NCBI GenBank assembly: GCA_017437345.1
Contig: JAFSBJ010000099.1
Coordinates: 1 to 10,174 of the forward strand
Source: Clostridia bacterium
GTDB taxonomy: Bacteria > Bacillota_A > Clostridia > UMGS1810
Length of the DNA: 10,174 nt
Reading direction: 5' to 3'
Under the pieces are notes generated by a model. It was not told the origin of the DNA. It saw nothing but the letters and a program-made list of their open reading frames with translations, and did no database searches. Below, piece after piece: positions 1-6,233 of the stretch (position 1 is the first letter of the stretch; every line of letters starts with the position of its first letter). Made by a program: the position numbers and the translations under genes.

Positions 1-3000
1 GCAATGCTCGCTTCCGGTTCTGTTCAGGAAACAATGGACCTCGGCGGTGTTGCTCACCTTGCATCCATCAAAGGCAGAGTTCCCTTTGTTCACTTCTTCG
101 ATGGTTTCAGAACTTCTCACGAAATTCAGAAAGTTGAAGTTATGGATTATGAAGATCTTAAAGCACTCGTTGATATGGATGCAATCAAAGCATTCAAAGA
201 CAGAGCTTTAAATCCTGAACACCCCGTACTCAGAGGTACAGCTCAGAACTCTGATATCTACTTCCAGGGCAGAGAAGCTTCAAATAAATACTATGATGCT
301 CTTCCCGACATCGTAGCTGATTATATGAAAGAAATTTCAAAAATCACAGGCAGAGATTATGCTCCTTTCACCTACTATGGTGCAGCTGATGCTGACAAGA
401 TAATCGTAGCTATGGGTTCTGTTACAGAAGCTCTCGAAGAAACTGTTGATTATCTTAATGATGCAGGTCAGAAAGTGGGCGTTATGAAAGTTCACCTTTA
501 CAGACCTTTCTCAGCTAAATATTTCTTCGATGTTATGCCAAAAACAGTTAAGAAAATTGCTGTTCTTGACAGAACAAAAGAACCCGGTTCACTTGGCGAA
601 CCTCTTTATCTTGATGTTTGCAACCTCTTCCTCGGAAAGAAGGATGCTCCCGTTATTGTTGGCGGTCGTTACGGTCTTGGTTCAAAAGATACAACTCCAA
701 CTCAGCTTGTTGCTGTATATGCTAACCTTGATAAGGCTGAACCCAAAAACGGATTCACAATCGGTATCGTTGATGATGTTACAAACCTCTCTCTCGAACT
801 CGGTGAAAGAATCAACGCTGCTCCCGAAGGCACAACCCGTTGTAAATTCTGGGGCTTTGGTTCCGACGGTACAGTTGGTGCAAATAAAGACGCTATCAAA
901 ATCATCGGTGACAACACCGACCTTTATGCTCAGGCATATTTTGATTACGACTCCAAAAAGTCCGGCGGCGTAACAATGTCTCACTTAAGATTTGGTAAGA
1001 AACCTATTAAATCAACTTACCTCCTCGACGAAGCAGACTATATCGCTTGTCACAAACCTGCATATGTATATCAGTATGATATCTTAGAAGGTCTCAAAAA
1101 AGGCGGTACTTTCCTTCTTAACTGTGTATGGACAGATGAAGAACTCGATGAAAAGCTTCCTGCATCCATCAAGAAATATATCGCTGAAAATGATATTAAA
1201 TTCTACACCATCAACGCTGTAGATGTTGCTGTTAAAGTTGGTCTCGGACCCACAAGAATCAACATGGTAACACAGAGTGCATTCTTCAAACTTGCCAATG
1301 TTATTCCTTTTGACCAGGCTGTTGAACTCATCAAAGCTGCTATCAAAAAGACATATGGCAAAAAAGGTGACGAAATCGTTAAGATGAACTGTGACGCTGT
1401 TGACGGTGCTATCGAAGCTCTCCACGAAGTTAAAGTTCCTGCTTCATGGAAAGATGCTGTAGATGCGGAAACTGTAAAAGCAGAAGTTCCTGCATTTATT
1501 GCAGACATCGTAAATCCTGTAAATGCTCAGAGAGGTTATAAACTCCCTGTTAGCACATTTGTTGGTGACGACAAAGAAGCCGGCACATTTGAAACAGGCA
1601 CATCAAGATATGAAAAACGCGGTGTTGCTGTAAATGTTCCTGCATGGAATATTGCAAACTGTATCCAGTGTAACCAGTGTTCACTCGTTTGTCCTCACGC
1701 TGCAATCCGTCCTGTTCTTCTCACAGAAGAAGAAGCAGCTAATAAGCCTGCAAGCTTTGAAACAAAAGCTGCAACAGGTCTTGCAGGAATGCAGTACAGA
1801 ATTCAGGTATCTCCTCTCGACTGTCTTGGTTGCGGAGTTTGTGCTAATGTTTGTCCTGCTAAGGAAAAAGCTCTCGTTATGAAACCAATCGCAGAAGTTG
1901 AATGCGAAGCTCCTAACTGGGAATACGCTATGACAGTTCCCACAAAACAGGAAGGTATTGACATTGCTAAAAATGTTAAGAATTCTCAGTTCGCAACACC
2001 TATGCTTGAGTTCTCCGGCGCTTGCGCAGGCTGTGGTGAAACACCTTATATCAAACTCATCACTCAGCTCTTCGGTGACAGAATGATGGTTGCCAACGCT
2101 ACAGGTTGTACCTCAATCTGGGGTGGTAGTGCTCCTTCAATGCCATACTGCAAGAACGCAGAAGGCAAAGGTCCTGCTTGGGCTAACTCACTCTTTGAAG
2201 ATAACGCTGAATTTGGTCTTGGTATGGTTCTTGCTGTTAAGAAAATCAGAAACACATTGGTTAACAGAATGAATTCTGTTATGGATGTTGTTAAACCCGA
2301 ACTTGCTGCTGCATTCAAAGCTTGGATTGAAGGCAAAGACAATGCAGAAGCTTCTAAAGCTGCTGCTAAAGATATTATGGCTCTTATTGCAGATGCCGAT
2401 ATGTCAAATCCTGCAATCAAAGAAATTGCTGACCGCGTAGATTTCCTCGTTAAGAAATCACAGTGGGTATTCGGTGGTGACGGTTGGGCATACGATATCG
2501 GTTATGGCGGTCTTGACCATGTTATCGCTTCCGGTGAAGATGTAAATATCTTTGTTGTTGATACCGAAGTATACTCCAACACAGGTGGACAGGCTTCTAA
2601 AGCAACACCTACCGCAGCAGTTGCAAAATTCGCAGCTTCAGGTATGAAGACAAAGAAAAAAGACCTTGGTATGATTGCTACAACCTATGGCTATGTTTAT
2701 GTTGCTCAGATCGCTCTTGGTGCTAATATGCAGCAGGCCCTCACAGCAATTAAAGAAGCTGAAGCTTATCCAGGTCCTTCACTCATCATTGCTTATGCTC
2801 CATGTATCAACCATGGTATCAAAACCAAAGGTGGTATGGCTAATTCAATTGCAGAAGAAAAGAAAGCTGTTGAAACAGGCTACTGGCACCTCTGGAGATA
2901 CAATCCTGATAACAAAGCAGAAGGTAAGAATCCTTTCGTTCTTGATTCTAAAGAACCCACAGGTGAAATCAAAGACTTCATGATGAATGAAAACAGATAC

Positions 3001-3108
3001 CTCATGCTCCAGAAAGCATATCCTGAAATTGCAGGACAGCTCTTCGACAAAGCTGAGAAGGATCTTGTTGAAAGATACGAAGTTTACAAACGCATGGCTC
3101 AGAACTAA
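1..3108 (+). CDS. nifJ: Pyruvate:ferredoxin (flavodoxin) oxidoreductase, 5'-truncated by the window edge
   Basis: Single-chain PFOR: oxidatively decarboxylates pyruvate with CoA to acetyl-CoA and CO2, passing electrons to ferredoxin or flavodoxin in the cytoplasm. The frame is open from base 1, and the family is usually about 1170-1200 residues, so roughly 140 N-terminal residues are missing; the Met at base 4 is internal. Counting from base 1, the sequence opens in domain I (MLASGSVQETMDLGG, then FFDGFRTSHE). The gamma-like domain follows near residues 280-340 (FWGFGSDGTVGANK). Two ferredoxin-type clusters follow: C554-x2-C557-x2-C560-x3-C564P and C608-x2-C611-x2-C614-x3-C618P. The TPP domain has C675-x2-C678 and C935 as likely ligands of the third cluster, and GDGWAYDIG at 826-834. 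All expected motifs are present. Codon choice (many CTC, CTT, GCT, GGT, AGA) suggests high expression. It ends at TAA before a strong terminator. Confidence 0.97.
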   Translation, partial: AMLASGSVQETMDLGGVAHLASIKGRVPFVHFFDGFRTSHEIQKVEVMDYEDLKALVDMDAIKAFKDRALNPEHPVLRGTAQNSDIYFQGREASNKYYDALPDIVADYMKEISKITGRDYAPFTYYGAADADKIIVAMGSVTEALEETVDYLNDAGQKVGVMKVHLYRPFSAKYFFDVMPKTVKKIAVLDRTKEPGSLGEPLYLDVCNLFLGKKDAPVIVGGRYGLGSKDTTPTQLVAVYANLDKAEPKNGFTIGIVDDVTNLSLELGERINAAPEGTTRCKFWGFGSDGTVGANKDAIKIIGDNTDLYAQAYFDYDSKKSGGVTMSHLRFGKKPIKSTYLLDEADYIACHKPAYVYQYDILEGLKKGGTFLLNCVWTDEELDEKLPASIKKYIAENDIKFYTINAVDVAVKVGLGPTRINMVTQSAFFKLANVIPFDQAVELIKAAIKKTYGKKGDEIVKMNCDAVDGAIEALHEVKVPASWKDAVDAETVKAEVPAFIADIVNPVNAQRGYKLPVSTFVGDDKEAGTFETGTSRYEKRGVAVNVPAWNIANCIQCNQCSLVCPHAAIRPVLLTEEEAANKPASFETKAATGLAGMQYRIQVSPLDCLGCGVCANVCPAKEKALVMKPIAEVECEAPNWEYAMTVPTKQEGIDIAKNVKNSQFATPMLEFSGACAGCGETPYIKLITQLFGDRMMVANATGCTSIWGGSAPSMPYCKNAEGKGPAWANSLFEDNAEFGLGMVLAVKKIRNTLVNRMNSVMDVVKPELAAAFKAWIEGKDNAEASKAAAKDIMALIADADMSNPAIKEIADRVDFLVKKSQWVFGGDGWAYDIGYGGLDHVIASGEDVNIFVVDTEVYSNTGGQASKATPTAAVAKFAASGMKTKKKDLGMIATTYGYVYVAQIALGANMQQALTAIKEAEAYPGPSLIIAYAPCINHGIKTKGGMANSIAEEKKAVETGYWHLWRYNPDNKAEGKNPFVLDSKEPTGEIKDFMMNENRYLMLQKAYPEIAGQLFDKAEKDLVERYEVYKRMAQN

Positions 3109-3129
3109 TTTAAGCTTTGCATAAATTGT

Positions 3130-3170
3130 GCTTTGGCGGAGTTAAACTCCGCCAAAGCATTATTTTTTCT
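3130..3170 (+). terminator. Rho-independent terminator of the PFOR gene
   Basis: A perfect inverted repeat at 3130-3158 (arms GCTTTGGCGGAGTT and AACTCCGCCAAAGC, one base between them) is followed by ATTATTTTTTCTTTT. It lies 22 bases past the PFOR stop. The GC-rich stem and T-rich tail fit an intrinsic terminator on the + strand. Confidence 0.92.
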
Positions 3171-3212
3171 TTTATAGAAAATACATACTGATGATAAAAC
3201 AAACAAAACAAG

Positions 3213-3235
3213 CATATTATAAATAAAGATATAAT
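3213..3235 (+). promoter_or_regulatory. Possible promoter -10 elements ahead of the VanW gene (weak)
   Basis: Because a strong terminator separates this gene from PFOR, a promoter is expected in 3171-3250. A TATAAT lies at 3230-3235, but the hexamer 17 bases upstream (AACAAG) is not a good vegetative -35. CATATTATA at 3213-3221 fits the SigK -10 pattern CATANNNTA, yet no AC-type -35 sits at the right spacing. Neither is convincing in such AT-rich DNA, so the controlling sigma factor is undecided. Confidence 0.2.
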
Positions 3236-3263
3236 TTGACAGCAAAAATCGGAGGATTTATAA

Positions 3264-4934
3264 ATGTCAGAATTTACAGAACCTAAAAACAAGAAAAAAA
3301 CGGTTGTGCTTTTCAGCATAATTTCCATTATATTGCTTATTCTTATAGCTGCCGGTGGATTTATAATTGCAAAAGCATCTTCCGATAATATATATGAAGG
3401 AGTGTGGGTAGGCAGGGTTAACCTTGGCGGAATGAACAAATCCGATGCCATCCGCGAGCTTGCCAAAGCCTATGATATAGACGGGATAAATGTGAGAGTA
3501 AGGTGCGAAGATATCGAATTTGATATATATGGCTCCGAGTTTTCCCTTAAGCCCGACTTTGAAGCCACAGCCGACAAAGCTCTTTCCTATGGTAAAGATG
3601 GAAACATCTTTTCAAATTCAATAAAAATGCTAAGTCTTCTTAAGAATAAAGAAAAAATAGGTCTTGTTATAGCAGCAGACTATAATGTTTTGCAATATGC
3701 CATAAATGAACAGCTAGGCGAAAAGGTAAGTGATGTGGAGCAGTATAGTGTGGAGTTCGGTGAAGATGAGCTCATTGTTTTTAATGGCAGAAGCGGCAAG
3801 GTGGCATCTGCTCAGAAGCTTCTTGACCTTATTGCATTATCTGTTGAGGAAGGCAGGCTTTCAGAGGTAATAAGCCTTGATATAGAAACTGCAGCTCCCG
3901 ATCCTATAGATATCAATAAGTTTATAAAGGAATATAACCGCGAAGCAAAAAATGCCGAGGTTCAGGAAAAGGATGAAGAAAAGACAAGAAAAATTCTTGA
4001 AGAAAACAAAACTTCAAATGAAAGCTACAGTATCCCTGCTAAAATAACATTTCCTGAAATAACATCTGCCCAGCTTGAGGCAGAATATCTTGACACCATA
4101 ATCGGAACCTACAGTAGTGACTATTCCACAAGCAGTCTCAATCGAAAAGAAAATATTCATCTTGCATCGTCAAAAATTCATGGGCTTACCTTAAATCCCG
4201 GCGAAGTCTTTTCATTCAATAATGTTGTTGGACCAAGAACTCAGGGCGCAGGCTATAAGATAGCTCATGTATATAATGGGGGAAAGGTTGTGGATGGAAT
4301 TGGTGGCGGAATATGTCAGGTGTCATCAACGCTTTATAATGCGGCAGTTTTTGCTGACCTCGAAATAGTCTATCGCACTAATCACAGCATGCCCGTTTCC
4401 TATGTTCCTCTTGGCAGAGATGCCACGGTGTCTTATGGAAGCATAGATTTTAAAATCAAAAACAATAAAGAAACTCCTATAAAATTTGAAGTTATAGGCG
4501 ATGGCTCAACTCTTACGGTAAATGTTCTCGGAAGAGGAAAGTATTTAAAAGATATATCCATCGAAAGTGTCATCACAGGCTATATTCCCTATGGAACAGT
4601 TGAAATAAAAGACGATACAATGTTTGAGGGGGAGAGCAAGGTGCAGGAGCAGGGCTCCAATGGCACAAAGGTTGAAACCTATAAAATCATAAAGGAAAAT
4701 GGAGAGGTTGTGTCCCGAAAGCTTCTTGCAAAGAGCAGATACACCCCTATATCGAAAGAAATAAAAATCGGCACCAAAAAGAAGGATTTGCCGCAGGATG
4801 AGAAAAAAGAAGAAACACCACCTGTTTTAGCACAGCCGGATAGCTCCGGAGAAAGCATACCTGCAGTAAGTGTGCCTTCTGATGCAGAAGTTAAGCAAAA
4901 TACAGTTATATCATCCGGTGAAAATGCAGAATAA
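3264..4934 (+). CDS. Membrane-anchored VanW-domain protein with peptidoglycan-binding and G5-like regions
   Basis: 556 residues. GGAGG at 3251-3255, eight bases before ATG, supports the start. An N-terminal lysine-rich stretch and one hydrophobic segment (about 13-36) suggest an uncleaved anchor with the rest outside the cell. Residues about 43-220 look like the putative peptidoglycan-binding module common in this family (YEGVWVGRVNLGG). A charged Lys/Glu-rich linker spans about 225-260. The VanW domain covers about 285-415, with LNPGEVFSFNNVVGPRT and the hallmark GGGICQVSSTLYNAA, whose cysteine is C351. A G5-like segment lies at about 429-502, then a Pro/Ser/Glu-rich tail. Family knowledge: VanW was named from vancomycin-resistance clusters, and VanW-domain proteins of Clostridioides difficile have been reported as L,D-transpeptidases, so C351 is a candidate nucleophile; that role here is inference. 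No vanA/B-type genes adjoin it, so a resistance function is not indicated. It has terminators on both sides and is probably monocistronic. Confidence 0.92.
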   Translation: MSEFTEPKNKKKTVVLFSIISIILLILIAAGGFIIAKASSDNIYEGVWVGRVNLGGMNKSDAIRELAKAYDIDGINVRVRCEDIEFDIYGSEFSLKPDFEATADKALSYGKDGNIFSNSIKMLSLLKNKEKIGLVIAADYNVLQYAINEQLGEKVSDVEQYSVEFGEDELIVFNGRSGKVASAQKLLDLIALSVEEGRLSEVISLDIETAAPDPIDINKFIKEYNREAKNAEVQEKDEEKTRKILEENKTSNESYSIPAKITFPEITSAQLEAEYLDTIIGTYSSDYSTSSLNRKENIHLASSKIHGLTLNPGEVFSFNNVVGPRTQGAGYKIAHVYNGGKVVDGIGGGICQVSSTLYNAAVFADLEIVYRTNHSMPVSYVPLGRDATVSYGSIDFKIKNNKETPIKFEVIGDGSTLTVNVLGRGKYLKDISIESVITGYIPYGTVEIKDDTMFEGESKVQEQGSNGTKVETYKIIKENGEVVSRKLLAKSRYTPISKEIKIGTKKKDLPQDEKKEETPPVLAQPDSSGESIPAVSVPSDAEVKQNTVISSGENAE

Positions 4935-4943
4935 CTTAATTAA

Positions 4944-4985
4944 AAAACAGGAAAAAATTCGATGAAATTTTTTCCTGTTTTATGT
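4944..4985 (+). terminator. Rho-independent terminator of the VanW gene
   Basis: Arms AAACAGGAAAAAATT (4945-4959) and AATTTTTTCCTGTTT (4966-4980) pair perfectly across a six-base CGATGA loop, and one more A-T pair closes the base (4944/4981). The tail continues TATGTTTTAT. It begins nine bases after the stop codon. Confidence 0.85.
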
Positions 4986-5083
4986 TTTATGCTGTATAGA
5001 AAATTATTGCTTTTAAGTTGTAATTGTATATTCAATGACTAGTTGATAAATTATTGTTTAGTGAACTATTTTGACCAATAAAT

Positions 5084-5113
5084 TTGTAGGGGTCGGCCTC
5101 CCGGACGACCCGC
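5084..5113 (+). repeat. Left hairpin unit of the palindromic element (GTAGGGG repeat)
   Basis: A 30-base unit that folds on itself: GGGTCG (5090-5095) pairs with CGACCC (5106-5111), then a G/A mismatch, then CC (5097-5098) with GG (5103-5104) around a TCCC loop. It is the inverted, diverged sister of the unit at 5133-5162. Confidence 0.7.
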
Positions 5114-5132
5114 ATAATATTGCTGAAATCAA

Positions 5133-5162
5133 GCGGGATGTCGAGGACGCCATCCCCTACAA
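5133..5162 (-). repeat. Right hairpin unit of the palindromic element (GTAGGGG repeat, inverted)
   Basis: Read on the minus strand it starts TTGTAGGGG, like the left unit. It folds as GGGATG with CATCCC, a G/A mismatch, CG with CG and a TCCT loop. The stem differs from the left unit mostly by paired substitutions, so the fold is kept although the bases differ. Confidence 0.7.
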
Positions 5163-5225
5163 TATGATATTAGAACCTAGCCGCCAAACAATAATTTACA
5201 CAATAGTTGTAGGACTGATTATAAA

Positions 5226-5282
5226 ACCTCCCTCTGATGAGGGAGATGGATTCTGTAAAGCAAAAGACAGAGGGTGAGAGGG
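5226..5282. repeat. CCTCCCTC hairpin repeat
   Basis: CTCCCTC (5228-5234) and GAGGGAG (5239-5245) form a perfect 7-bp stem with a TGAT loop. A later CAGAGGG (5268-5274) is complementary to CCCTCTG (5230-5236), giving an alternative longer-range pairing. The GC-rich palindromic pattern matches a short repeat type I remember from gut Clostridia. Exact ends are uncertain. Read on the minus strand the 7-bp hairpin is followed by GTTTTAT, so it might also act as a weak terminator for sigG, which ends 22 bases away. Confidence 0.55.
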
Positions 5283-5303
5283 GCGTGTCAATGCACTTTT
5301 TGT

Positions 5304-6074
5304 TCACATATTTTTTTTCATAGACTTTAGCGCATTTTTTTCAAGTCTTGAAACCTGAGCCTGACTTATGCCCAGTTCTTTTGCCACTTCCATCTGTGTT
5401 CGTCCTTTAAAAAACCTGAGAGTCAGAATATGCTTTTCGCGGTTGTTTAGTTTTTTCATTGCTTCCTTAAGAGAAATTTTTTCTATCCAGTTTTCGTCAA
5501 GATTTTTTTCATCGCTGAGCTGGTCCATAACAAAAATAGCATCCGTTCCATCATTATAAACCGGTTCATAAAGTGACACAGGCTCCTGAATAGCATCAAG
5601 AGCAAATGCCACCTCTTCCTTTTCCATTCCGATTTCCTTAGCAATCTGGTCTATGGTTGGCTCTGTTTCGTTTTTAGTTGTCAGCTTTTCCTTTGCGCTT
5701 AGTGCCTTGTATGCAGTATCCCTTAGGGATCTGCTGACTCTTATAGAGTTGTTGTCTCGTAAATATCTTCTGATTTCTCCGATTATCATCGGCACAGCAT
5801 AGGTTGAAAACTTAACATTCTGGCTTAAATCAAAATTATCTATAGATTTCATAAGTCCTATGCAGCCTACCTGAAATAGATCATCGGGATTTTCCCCGCG
5901 GTTTGAAAATTTTTGTATTACAGAAAGCACAAGTCTTAAATTTCCCTGAACAAATTTTTCTCTTGCAAATTTATCTCCTGATTTTATTTTTTTAAAAAGC
6001 AAAAGCTTTTCTTCGTTTGAAAGAACGGGTAGCTTAGATGTGTTTACTCCGCAAATTTCAACTTTATTAAGCAT
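5304..6074 (-). CDS. sigG: RNA polymerase sigma factor SigG (late forespore)
   Basis: 256 residues, close to the 260 of Bacillus subtilis SigG. It directs late forespore transcription during endospore formation, after engulfment. The N-terminus VEICGVNTSKLPVLS is diagnostic for SigG and absent from SigF. Region 2 spans about 35-110 and is nearly identical to the family (GNLRLVLSVIQKF, DDLFQVGCIGLMKSIDNFDL, FSTYAVPMIIGEIRRYLRD). Region 3 covers about 115-185, including ALDAIQEPVSLYEPVYNDG. Region 4, with helix-turn-helix GRTQMEVAKELGISQAQVSRLEK, covers about 205-250. The start is fixed by GGAGG nine bases upstream. A SigF-type promoter lies just upstream, as expected for forespore control. In well-known spore formers sigG follows spoIIGA-sigE; here it stands back to back with sigK instead. 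No truncation or missing motif is seen. Confidence 0.97.
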   Translation of the reverse strand: MLNKVEICGVNTSKLPVLSNEEKLLLFKKIKSGDKFAREKFVQGNLRLVLSVIQKFSNRGENPDDLFQVGCIGLMKSIDNFDLSQNVKFSTYAVPMIIGEIRRYLRDNNSIRVSRSLRDTAYKALSAKEKLTTKNETEPTIDQIAKEIGMEKEEVAFALDAIQEPVSLYEPVYNDGTDAIFVMDQLSDEKNLDENWIEKISLKEAMKKLNNREKHILTLRFFKGRTQMEVAKELGISQAQVSRLEKNALKSMKKNM

Positions 6075-6121
6075 AAAACAAAACCTCCGGACTTTTAAAA
6101 TGGTATTTTTTCTGATATTAA

Positions 6122-6151
6122 AATTTTTCCCGCGAGGATAGTTTTGTATAC
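6122..6151 (-). promoter_or_regulatory. SigF-type promoter of sigG
   Basis: On the minus strand GTATA (6147-6151) is followed by 15 bases and then GGGAAAAATT (6122-6131). This fits the B. subtilis SigF consensus GYWTA-N15-GGNRANAMTW at every position. Transcription would start near 6114, giving a leader of about 40 bases that contains the GGAGG of sigG. SigG often reads similar sites, so autoregulation is possible. The match is seen directly; the regulation is inference from known forespore control of sigG. Confidence 0.75.
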
Positions 6152-6177
6152 TGTCATAAAATGCAATTTTTTTGATG

Positions 6178-6204
6178 CACCTTTTTTAATATTTATCATA
6201 TAAT
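6178..6204 (+). promoter_or_regulatory. Probable SigE/SigK-type promoter of sigK
   Basis: CATATAAT at 6197-6204 differs at one base from the SigE -10 CATACAAT, and its first nine bases fit SigK CATANNNTA with one mismatch. CACC at 6178-6181 fits the SigK -35 (mACm) at 15 bases, one short of the usual 16. No good SigE -35 (KMATATT) is present. The embedded TATAAT lacks a vegetative -35 at 17 bases. Predicted leader is about 23 bases. Confidence 0.45.
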
Positions 6205-6221
6205 GTAAGGTAACGAATTCC

Positions 6222-6226
6222 GGAGG
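6222..6226 (+). promoter_or_regulatory. Ribosome binding site that fixes a TTG start for sigK
   Basis: GGAGG, seven bases before TTG at 6234. The next in-frame ATG (6285) has no such site and would remove the pro-sequence, so the TTG start is preferred. Confidence 0.85.
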
Positions 6227-6233
6227 TGCTTTT

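Larger units (their letters stand above)
5038..5207. repeat. Nested (concentric) palindromic element, MITE-like
   Basis: Two pairs of inverted repeats share nearly the same centre (about 5123). The outer pair is 5038-5060 and 5185-5207, with 18 of 23 positions matching when folded and a 13/14 core (TAAATTATTGTTTA against the complement of CAAACAATAATTTA). The inner pair is 5084-5113 and 5133-5162, 30 bases each, with 23 of 30 matching and identical TTGTAGGGG ends. The inner arms are much richer in G+C than the flanking DNA. The shared centre suggests one inserted element rather than chance repeats. No transposase is encoded and no clear target-site duplication is visible. It resembles short intergenic repeats I recall from gut Clostridia, but I cannot confirm copy number from one window. 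Confidence 0.75.
4935..5303. other. Gene-free gap between convergent genes, occupied by small repeats
   Basis: This 369-base stretch separates the VanW gene and sigG, which converge on it. It contains the VanW terminator (4944-4985), an AT-rich stretch without recognisable signals (about 4990-5037), a nested palindromic element (5038-5207) and a hairpin repeat (about 5226-5282). The only open frame, from a TTG at 5071, runs through both repeats, has no ribosome binding site and is not a credible gene. Confidence 0.8.

Noticed and set aside
682..1508. Several 70-113 residue open frames on the minus strand inside the PFOR gene
   Set aside because: Antisense shadows of a strongly coding, highly biased gene; no ribosome binding sites or recognisable motifs.
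3236..3264. TTGACA-N17-TATAAA, a near-perfect vegetative promoter
   Set aside because: The -10 box would overlap the start codon of the VanW gene and lie past its ribosome binding site, so transcription would begin inside the gene. Probably chance in AT-rich DNA.
3110..3466. 118-residue minus-strand open frame across the PFOR-VanW gap
   Set aside because: Overlaps the terminator and the start of the VanW gene antisense, with low-complexity residues and no motif.
3264..4934. Vancomycin-resistance cluster suggested by the VanW domain
   Set aside because: No vanA/B ligase, vanH, vanX, vanY or vanRS genes in the window; VanW-domain proteins are widespread in Clostridia without resistance.
5071..5277. 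68-residue open frame starting at TTG in the VanW-sigG gap
   Set aside because: It runs through both small repeats, has no ribosome binding site, and its residues are just the translation of palindromic DNA. Such repeats commonly create false genes.
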